DNA of 64,000 nt. Source: Selaginella moellendorffii (Eukaryota; Streptophyta; Lycopodiopsida; Selaginellales; Selaginellaceae). The position numbers and the translations under genes are program-made. The stretch spans positions 967,451-1,031,450 of the forward strand of contig NW_003314285.1 of NCBI RefSeq assembly GCF_000143415.4, read 5' to 3'. A model generated the notes under the pieces. That model searched no databases, had not been told where the DNA came from, and saw only the letters and a program-made list of their open reading frames with translations. This document shows positions 56,801 to 64,000 of the stretch, in pieces (the first letter of the stretch is position 1; each line of letters begins with the position of its first letter).

Positions 56801-57629
56801 ATTCTTGAGGTGCTTCATCAACTATCATCAGGATAACTGGTTCGATATCCTTCTCCTTGCTGAGTTCTCCTATAACAACTCTGTTCACTCCTCTCTTCGA
56901 GTTTCCCCCTTCTTTGCGAACTCTGGCCGAAATCCCCGATTCAATCTCTCACTTCCTTCTCCATCTGAATCCTCTCGTTCAAATCCCCGCTCTGAGGCAT
57001 TTATCTCCAACCTCCAGGAAATCCACAACTCCATCTCCTTCCACCTCCATCGTGCTCAGGAATCTCATAAAACATTTGCCAATGTCCATCGTCAGGATTG
57101 TCCCCCTTACAATATCGGGGATAAAGTCTGGCTCCTCAGGTGAAATATCTCCACCACCAGGCCCTGTCCAAAACTCGATTTCAAACGCCTTGGTCCTTTC
57201 CCTATCACTGCCATCATTAATCCTGTCACTTATCGCCTTGCACTTCCCTCCTCATATCAAATTCATCCCGTTTTTCACTCCTCTCTCCTTGAGCTTTATA
57301 TTCCCAATCCTATTCCAAATCGGGTCATTCCTCCGCCTCCACCAGTGCAGCTCAAGGATGGGTCTGAGTACGAGGTTCAGGACATCCTTGATTCCAAGAT
57401 TTCACGGTCTAAACTCTACTATCTGGTGGACTGGAAGGGTTATGGACCTGAGGAACGCACTTGGGAACCTGCGGACAACCTGATTCATTCTCCTGACCTT
57501 GTTCAGGACTTCCATCGCCACTATCCTTCTCGTCCTAGTCCTCATTCTTTTTCTCCATCTCCCATCCCTCGCCGCTCATCTCATCCTCCTCTTCGTTCTC
57601 GTTCACATCCTCGTTCCACTCGTTCTTGA
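53895..57629 (+). pseudogene. B pol with chromodomain
   Basis: One frame from 53850 to 57629 with four nonsense codons: TGA 55026 and TGA 57141 (Trp expected), TAA 55590, TAG 55812. Order: protease [13 protein letters not shown] (near 54035), RT with [12 protein letters not shown] and VIVYLDDILIY (YLDD at 55164-55175), RNase H with [13 protein letters not shown] (near 55605) and TDHKNLEYF (near 55815), integrase with an H-H-C-C finger (56275-56410), SMDFLSDLP, SDRGPQFIS and QSERTIQM, then the HPVFHSSLL segment and chromodomain (57366-57490, YEVQDILD to EERTWEPADNL). The chromodomain would guide insertion to chromatin marks. All lesions are single transitions or can be. Confidence 0.9.
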
Positions 57630-57640
57630 GGAGGGGGTGC
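57628..57640 (+). promoter_or_regulatory. B polypurine tract
   Basis: A GAGGAGGGGG purine run ends just before the 3' LTR (TGTCAGG at 57641). Confidence 0.7.
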
Positions 57641-58001
57641 TGTCAGGAATCCCCCAATTCTTGCCACATTCCTGACTCTCGCCGGATTCCTGACCTGCAG
57701 ACCACATTCCTGACTCTCGAGACACTTCCCTATTCCTGACTCTCGAGACACTTCCCGATTCCTGAGTCTCGAGCCACATTCCTGATGATGATGTGGCGCC
57801 TCCTCGATCTCAGCTGTATTTAGGCCGTCCTCGATCCAAGAGTGGTGGAGCTTCATCAACCTATAGTATATATAGGTTAGCCTTGTTCCATTTCTCCACA
57901 ATCTGAATCAACACTAGTCTAAGGCTTCTTCTTTGTTTTCACTAGCTTTTTCTCTTTGTCTTTAGCATTTTCCAGTCTTGATCTTGTTGGGGGTCTTGAC
58001 A
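57641..58001 (+). repeat. B 3' LTR
   Basis: 361 bp, same ends as the 5' LTR; five transitions between them by eye (about 1.4%). Confidence 0.92.
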
Positions 58002-58006
58002 TCCTC
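58002..58006. repeat. Target-site duplication TCCTC, right of B
   Basis: Partner of 52449-52453. Confidence 0.9.
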
Positions 58007-58276
58007 AAGCCAATTCCACCATCGAAGACCCGCATCACGCAAAACCATTGGAATAGCCACTAAAGCCTCTGCATCTGGAGTTCCTCTAGCAGCCAAGAAC
58101 TTCTTCACATTGGCTAGCCAAGCGAGACACTCGTCCACACCACCATCACCGGAAAAGGTTGGAATCTTGAGTCGATCTACCAAAGAAGGCTTACTTGGAG
58201 TGCTACCCCGTCTAGCCTCGAGTGCCTCAACACGCCCACGCATGGTATCCATCATGCCATGCATCTCGTCTTGCAT
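58002..58276 (-). pseudogene. Element C gag, N-terminal part
   Basis: Minus-strand ATG at 58276-58274. It begins MQDEMHGMMDTMRG, and the core has LKIPTFSGDGGVDECLAWLANVKKFL and AGLRWWNWLED. The frame is cut at 58002 by B and resumes at 52453 with the matching part of gag. A TCCTC copy at 58002-58006 marks the site. Confidence 0.8.
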
Positions 58277-58413
58277 CTCTTGCTGATTTCGATTAAGGGC
58301 TCACAACTCATGAGCCACATCTTGAATGGTCCAAATCTCTGCAGCTTCGTCGGCACCATCGGCGGCACCACCATCGACAATAGGATTCCACGTTCAGCTT
58401 GGTCGGCCAATCC

Positions 58414-58424
58414 TCTGATACTAA
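58414..58424 (-). promoter_or_regulatory. C primer binding site
   Basis: On the minus strand TAGTATCAGAG follows the LTR; one mismatch from the tRNA-iMet site TGGTATCAGAG. Confidence 0.6.
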
Positions 58425-58657
58425 TGTTATGATCCGGCGCAAAAAGGCAAAGATCTAGTTGCCTTAGACTATGCTACGCCACCTCTTGAGGTTCCTCACC
58501 ACCCAACCACCCCCGAGCTACCTCAAAAGCTCCACTGCGCCGCCGCTCCACTGTGAGCCCTAGGGTAGGTTAAGTCCCTTACCCTAACATGCCTTAATAT
58601 ACCCTTGAGCCTCCCTTTGACCAATGTTGACCACGTAGTCAAAGCTGGCGCCTAACA
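58425..58657 (-). repeat. C 5' LTR
   Basis: 233 bp on the minus strand from TGTTAGGCGCC to GATCATAACA, with matching TGTTA and TAACA ends, followed by the primer site. It begins exactly where D LTR similarity stops. Confidence 0.7.
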
Positions 58658-58845
58658 AATAGCACGTAGGAATTCTGTCCTTATGCTCGTCCGATCTAAG
58701 TACACTCGAAATGCCCAATTGACTCCACTAGCATAAGAGGGGCTACTAACTGTAACGATTTCCTGCCGTCATGGCAGTAAGGAAAGAGTGTCCATAAGGA
58801 TTGGCTGATAAGTATTTTTCGATACCCGAAGTCACATTCACAACA
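58658..58845 (-). repeat. D 3' LTR, first part
   Basis: On the minus strand it starts TGTTGTGAATGTGAC and follows the A1 LTR to a CTATTT word near 58660, where C begins. Confidence 0.75.
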
Positions 58846-59451
58846 CTCTCCCCCCCTTGGGGAAGATTGACGTCCTTGTTGATGCATACCCGAGTCTAGG
58901 AAACTATCAAGGAAACAACTCCAAAAGTTAATGGAAAGCACACTATGTGGGAAACACACCAACTTAAATGAGTTATGGAACGACCTCTCCTCTACGTCCA
59001 AACGTTAAGACTCAGACACCTTCTGGCCGTCACCGACAAGGAAATGACTAACAGAGTTAATTACCCTTGTTGCTCCAAATACCACTCAGCTTACAAAAGA
59101 ATGATACATCCCTACCCGCAGGGATATAGGGAGAAGGCTAAAGGCCCAACTTCCCCTGAGCAAGAAATCAACCCCATCGGGAAGATTTAGACAACCATTA
59201 TAAACTGGTAGATTAAGTTGTTTACACGACCACGCCCCTTTTGCAAAAGTGAGTCATCAAGAGAGAGGTGGGGACTTGTGATCAGTCTATAATAGTTATC
59301 CCCATGGTTATGGATTGGACCCATGCACCGAAGTGCCGAAGTCAGCCTGTCAAATTGACCCAAATACTAATGAACGAGAGAAAAAACACTTTGATTTATA
59401 GAAAGATATTACTTTATTAATTTGCAAGATTTATTACAAGATTTACAAAAA
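58846..59451 (-). other. D polypurine tract and 3' non-coding region
   Basis: It matches A1 23944-24551 in inverted orientation. The ORFs at 58696-59001 and 58975-59190 are not genes. Confidence 0.7.
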
Positions 59452-62400
59452 CTAATCTTTATTACGATTCTCATACTCAGTGACAAGCTCACGAGCATGT
59501 GTAAGATTCCTAAGAGGTTCCCAAGTTGATTCACAAGACAAGTAACCTTGCCACTTAACTAAATATTCTTTCGCACGAGCCTGTCTTTGGGACCGAGCAT
59601 CCAAAATAGCTTCAACTTCATATTTTGGTCTACCGTCCACAACATTGATACCTATCCTAAGCTTTGCCCATCACCTTAGTTGCTCTAGACCAACCTTGAC
59701 GTAGCTGCTCCGCATAAGTCTCAACCGCCAGGACCACCACTTTGGTCATTGGTCTCAGTACAACAATCTGTTGAGGCACTTCGCGAGCATTTTCTTGCAA
59801 CATCTCCTATGGAGAATAGCCAATAGTGCTGTGAAATGTGTTGTTATAACAAATTTCTACTGTATCCAAATGCTCAACCCAGTCGCATTGGTCCGCCGCG
59901 ACATAGTACCGCAGATAATCTTCAACTTGAGCATTCACACGTTCAGTCTGCCCATTAGTTTGAGGATGATAAGCTGTACTAAATTTCAGCTTGGTACCAA
60001 ACAGCTGGAACAGTGTGCCCCAAAACTTCCCCGTACACCTCAAATCCCTATCCAAGATCATCTCTTCGGGAAGACCATGAACCCGCACTACTTCATGGAA
60101 AAATATCTTTGCTGCTTGTTTCGCATTCACTATTCCCACAGTTGGAATGAAGTGTGCAATCTTCAACAACTGATCCACAACCACCATCAAAGTATCATAA
60201 CCCTTAGACTTCGGCAAGCAAGTGACAAAATCAAATGTCACATTCTGAAATGGCCATATCAGTGCTGGAATGCACTGCAACTTTCTAGCCTGCTTCTTAG
60301 CTCTGCACTTACATTGCTGGCATATAAGTAGGAATGGACATAATCCGCTACATCACTTTCCATACCAGACCAGAAAAATCCCTTTTTCAATGAAGCCAGA
60401 GTCTTTCACTTCCCACCATGTCCCGCTATCGGAACATCATGATGTTCCCGTAAAAACAACTACTGCAAGTCCTTAGAGGGAAGATATAATCTTTCTTGCT
60501 TATAGAATATAAGCCTATCCCGAACTGAGAAGTGAAGCTTCGCATTGGTGCGGTTAGCAACTTTCGCTACCTCGCTACTAAAGTTTTGCTTCGACAACTC
60601 CGCACAGCGTAAGATTGCCTTTGCCAATGGATCACTTTCATAAAAAACCCAAATGTCCTCCAACCAGTCCGAACTGATTGCCGATATTGCTTGGAATTGA
60701 GCCTGACAACTCAACACATCCAAAACAATATTGTCTTTACCATATGATTTCAATATCATATCTAGCAAGCTTCTCTTGCCAACAAGCCTGCTTTGGCGTA
60801 AGCTTAGGCTACATAGCAAAGTAGCTCAATGTGTTACCATCCATATAAACCTTGGTATAGTGTCTTCAGTGTTCCAGGGCCGACACTATAGCAAACATCT
60901 CTTTCTCATGCGTTGGCCATCTTCGTTGAGTTTCATCCAATTTCTTGGAATAGAACACAATGGGACAACCATGTTGCCTTAACGTAACACCAACCGCTTT
61001 GTCAAAATCTTGTTACAACATGGCACCGATAGCATAGCCAGATGCATCACAATGCACTTCAAAGGGTTTATCAAGATCTGGGATCCTGAGAATAGGAACT
61101 GTAGTCAAGATCTCCTTCAACCGTACAAAAGCATGTTGACAAGCTGGTGTCCAATGAAACGGAATATTACTCTTTGTCAACTCAGTCAACGGAAGAGCAA
61201 TTCTTGCAAAATTGCAGACAAACTTGCGATAGTATCCCACCAAACCGAGAAAGGAACGAACATCTAATACAATAGTCGGGAATTCCCAGGACTTCACCAC
61301 TTCCACCTTCTTTGGATCGACCTCAATCACGCCACCACCAACTATATATCTGAAAAAGTTTATACACAATTGACCAAAAGTGCATTTACTTTCCTTAGCA
61401 TACAGTTTGTGTTCGTGCAACTTCTAAAACACCAGCTCCAAGTGTTTCAAATGATCCTCCAACATTTCACTGAAGACTATAACATTGTCAATATATAGGA
61501 CAACAAATGCATCCAAATAATCTCCGAATATCCTATCCATCATAGTGCTGAAAGTTACCAGAGCATTGCATAACCCAAATGGCATGACAAGGAATTCATA
61601 AAATCCGTACCGAGTCTTAAAGGATGTCTTCTCCACATCCTAATCTACCACCCGTATCTAATGATACCCGGACCGCAAATTAAGTCACATATAATACTTA
61701 GCTTTTAAGAGTTGGTCAAACAAGTTATCAATGCGAGGCAAAGGATAACTGTTTTTAACCGTGATCTTGTTGAGTAATAGATAGTCAATACACATTCTCA
61801 TGGTTCCATCCTTTTTCATAACAAAAAGGACCGATGCTTTATAAGGTGATTTACTTGGTCGGATATGACCTTTGTCAAAAAGCTCCGTTAGTTGCTTCTT
61901 GAGTTCAGCCATCTCCTTGATGTTCAAATGATATGGAACTTTTATAGGTGGTTTAGAACCCGGAATAACTTCAATCTGATGATCAACCTTACAGCTAGGA
62001 GATAGCCCTGACGGCAAATCCTTTAGAAAGATATCTTGATTTCGTGTCAACAACTCCAATATCTTCTTTGGTACAGGATCAACTCGTCACCAATTCGAAC
62101 TGAGTCACCAACACCCTCAGCTTCCATCACTTGAACCCAAAAAGTCCAACATCCCTTCTTAGCTGCTTTTTGAGTGACTTTTGCAGTTAGAAACTTTGCA
62201 TCCCAATCCTTTGAGGAGTGCTTTTGCAACTGGAAGGACACATCATGACATCTTTCGGACTTCAATGTGATACGACTTTGTCTAGCACCATAAATCCCTT
62301 TTATATATTTGTTGAAGAAGTCCATACCAAACACCATCTGAAAATCTGATATCTTCAACACTACCAAGTCCACTCTTTCTTTCCACTTGATATCTTTATT

Positions 62401-62755
62401 GGAATATCACTCACAAACTTTCTAGCTACTTGCCCACCTTCCACAAACCAAAAGTGCATAGGCGACATTTTCTCAGCATTCAATTCTAACAATTTAACTA
62501 AGTCTTTGGATATCACGCTGTGCGTAGCTCCCATGTCAACCATCACTTGGATTCGGTGTCCGCGGACAAAACCTACTAAATACATCAATAGATCAGTGTT
62601 TGCATTGATTGTGAGAAAAGCTTAAGGAAAGCAACGAAAGTAACTCACTTCCTCTTCCTCATAGTCTGCATTGACTAACTTGTCAACCTCTTCAGCTTCA
62701 CCACCACCATCTTCCCTTATAACATTAACACGAAACTTTGTCTTATGTTTGTTGG
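59452..62755 (-). pseudogene. D gag end and pol, fragmented
   Basis: Readable pieces on the minus strand: gag zinc-knuckle end and acidic spacer (62755-62622), protease with [12 protein letters not shown], where Asp-Thr-Gly has become Asp-Met-Gly (62588-62361), RT (62059-61424) with VLYIDNVIVFS, the second catalytic Asp changed to Asn, RNase H (61420-60819), integrase (60280-59807), chromodomain (59640-59452). Several frame changes separate them. The RT and integrase junctions show the sequence missing or added in A1. Confidence 0.85.
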
Positions 62756-62773
62756 GACATTTCAAGGACCTAT

Positions 62774-63692
62774 TGTCGCGAATGTGACTTCGGGTATCGA
62801 AAGATACTTGTCGACCAGTCCTTACGGGCACTCTTTCCTTACTGCCATGACGGTAGGAGGTCGGTACTGCTGGTTCCCTTTATTGGCCCCTCTTGTCCAA
62901 GTGTTAGTAAACTGGACTTAGCATCTGTACTTGGCCGGATGAGCATAAGGAAGGAATTCCTAAGTGTCTATTTAGCCAAGCATACTTGGCCCGGCTTGTT
63001 AGTTCTCTTTTGCTCTGTCTTGCACTGGCTTGGCAAGAACCCTCGCGTATTGAGACTAGTCCCTCAATATCGCCGGATGATAGCTTACCGTGTCTGCCAA
63101 ACACCCTCGCTATCACGCCCTTTGTGTTGGTCTCATTTCAGTCCCGAATGCTATTTATGGAAGGTGTCTAGATTAGCTCATTTGGCATATCTACGGAATG
63201 TAGAGATCGGTCTGAACACAATGGTGTTCATCCCATGTCCAAATTCGCAATCTAAGGACATTCCATATTTAGTAAGTTTCGGACTTGTCCCAGAGACTAA
63301 CTCCTGGTACTAAGGGAGGCTTGGGGTGAAAGCCCAAAGCGTGTGTCCCTCAAGGGGGGGGGGCTGTGGGGGGTTCCAAATGTATAGTAGGGATAGTGGT
63401 TGGAATGCATGTCCGACCACCTGAGACATTAGTTTGGCTCCCGCTGGGCTGTGTCGCTCCTTGTTCTGCGTCCGGCTTGGGTCTAAGCCCAAGCTCCACG
63501 CTGCTCTAGTCGGTGGAGTACCCTCCTTCTCGCGTTAGGCCACCGGTATGCCAAAATTGTGCCAGACTCCGTCTGACACCATTTTGCGTGCAGGTGCTGG
63601 ATACGGGGAGCTGGTGCTCGTGGGATTGTACCGGACCCTCGTTTCGTAGCGCAACGGGCTTGGAGTTCGGCTCCAAATTCAGGTGCGCTACA
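62774..63692 (+). repeat. A2 5' LTR
   Basis: TGTCGCGAATG to GTGCGCTACA, with a 10-G run near 63354-63363. Confidence 0.92.
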
Positions 63693-63694
63693 TT

Positions 63695-63705
63695 TGGTAT
63701 CAGAG
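63695..63705 (+). promoter_or_regulatory. A2 primer binding site (tRNA-iMet)
   Basis: TGGTATCAGAG two bases after the LTR, as in A1. Confidence 0.9.
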
Positions 63706-63883
63706 AAATTGTCTTAGCGATTTCTATCCAACTTTTGTCGGATTTTCTGACTCAAGTTGCATACGCAGAGACTTTTCTAGTAGATCCGAAGCGACCTGTG
63801 TAGGATTAGTTGGATTGCACCATTCGGTAAGAACGTTGTATGCATGTTCAGTTACTGATAGAGGCATGCATGCAGCTAGCAGG

Positions 63884-64000
63884 ATGGTGAAGAGGAACCG
63901 TGCTGATGACGCTGAAACCTCTAGACAGGCGAATCGAGAGGAGGAAACTCCTATTAGAGATGCTGCGGAAGGGGCTGAGGCCGAGTCGGAGGAGGAAGAG
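63884..64000 (+). CDS. A2 gag, N-terminal part (runs off the window)
   Basis: ATG 63884 corresponds to ATG 19246 of A1. The 39 readable residues (basic start, then Ala/Glu-rich) are open and almost the same as in A1. Whether the copy is intact cannot be judged here. Confidence 0.8.
   Translation, partial: MVKRNRADDAETSRQANREEETPIRDAAEGAEAESEEEE

Larger units (their letters stand above)
52454..58001 (+). mobile_element. Element B: self-primed chromovirus (Tf1/Sushi/Tcn1-like)
   Basis: 5.5 kb with two 361-bp LTRs that differ, by eye, at five sites (all transitions), a TCCTC duplication, a primer site complementary to the element's own predicted mRNA 5' end, gag, pol in the -1 frame, and a chromodomain. 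The protein sequence resembles fungal and vertebrate chromoviruses more than A1; Tcn1-like elements of that kind are known from fungi and from mosses and lycophytes. Five in-frame stops and no pol frameshift make it non-autonomous now. Confidence 0.88.
49690..58657 (-). mobile_element. Element C: Ty3/Gypsy retrotransposon, 3' truncated, interrupted by B
   Basis: On the minus strand: 5' LTR (58657-58425), primer site, gag (58276-58002 and 52453-51850), protease, RT, RNase H, and the start of the integrase linker, where similarity ends near 49690. The remaining integrase and 3' LTR are gone. All parts from 52672 down to 49700 stay in one frame. B sits in gag with a TCCTC duplication. The LTR start borders D LTR sequence, so C inserted into D. 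Confidence 0.8.
58658..62773 (-). mobile_element. Element D: old inverted relative of A1
   Basis: On the minus strand, from gag end (62773) through protease, RT, RNase H, integrase and chromodomain to the 3' non-coding part, polypurine tract and the first 188 bp of the 3' LTR (58845-58658). It is clearly the A family but with many more frameshifts and stops than A1. The 5' side is cut by A2 at 62774 and the 3' LTR by C at 58657, so it is older than both. Confidence 0.85.
62774..64000 (+). mobile_element. Element A2: third copy of the A family, 5' end only
   Basis: 5' LTR 62774-63692 (919 bp), primer site and the start of gag. It inserted into the gag of D; CCTAT at 62769-62773 is the likely left target duplication. 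The rest lies outside the window. The LTR is very close to those of A1, with a few more differences. Confidence 0.9.

Noticed and set aside
1-64000. Organelle-derived DNA
   Set aside because: No chloroplast or mitochondrial gene is recognisable.

Overview
The window is nuclear DNA of a land plant with a repeat-rich genome. It carries nested Ty3/Gypsy LTR retrotransposons with plant-type initiator-Met-tRNA primer sites, a TRIM element, and an interstitial run of the plant telomere motif CCCTAAA. I see no ordinary single-copy housekeeping gene, no rRNA or tRNA gene and no CRISPR array. Inferred introns of only about 38-58 nt and a Tf1/Tcn1-like self-primed chromovirus suggest a seed-free plant (lycophyte, fern or bryophyte); this is inference with low to moderate confidence.

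Layout. 1-6835: copy 1 of a large repeat here called X: a zinc-finger-like gene remnant (+) tail-to-tail with a decayed ParB-like/DNA-methyltransferase-like gene (-), then simple repeats and GC-rich low-complexity DNA. 6836-12080: mostly unassigned, with + strand remnants and another zinc-finger fragment. 12180-12695 plus 27206-32810: X copy 2, split by element E, a Tat-like Gypsy element (12696-18134 plus 25471-27205). E is itself split by A1, a young chromovirus (18135-25470; LTRs of 920 and 919 bp, target duplication GAGGA). A 585-bp TRIM (30577-31161) lies inside X copy 2. 32811-36165: non-coding retrotransposon-like DNA with a C20 run and a CTCGG satellite.

36166-49530 is the most unusual part, here called region P. 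A minus-strand multi-exon gene or gene series runs ParB-like, methyltransferase-like, charged linker, Thr/Pro repeats, FCP1/NIF-like HAD domain. Divergent from it is a plus-strand gene for a DDE/RNase-H-like transposase with an HTHEDxD motif, followed by a small acidic ORF. About 27 copies of a 22-bp palindrome (half-site ATGGCRTGWGG) lie in P and I found none elsewhere in the window; many sit in apparent introns. X and P share the ParB/methyltransferase-like gene and the small acidic protein, so they look like relatives in one family of large gene-bearing mobile elements.

49690-64000: C, a minus-strand Gypsy element truncated at its 3' end, is split by B (52454-58001), a plus-strand chromovirus with 361-bp LTRs, target duplication TCCTC and a primer site complementary to its own mRNA start (self-priming). 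C lies in the LTR of D, an old inverted relative of A1, and D is interrupted by A2, a second young copy of the A family whose 5' end enters at 62774 and runs off the window.

Most coding regions are broken. The breaks are largely in-frame TAG or TGA codons where Gln or Trp is expected, with few frameshifts, as expected from deamination of methylated cytosine.
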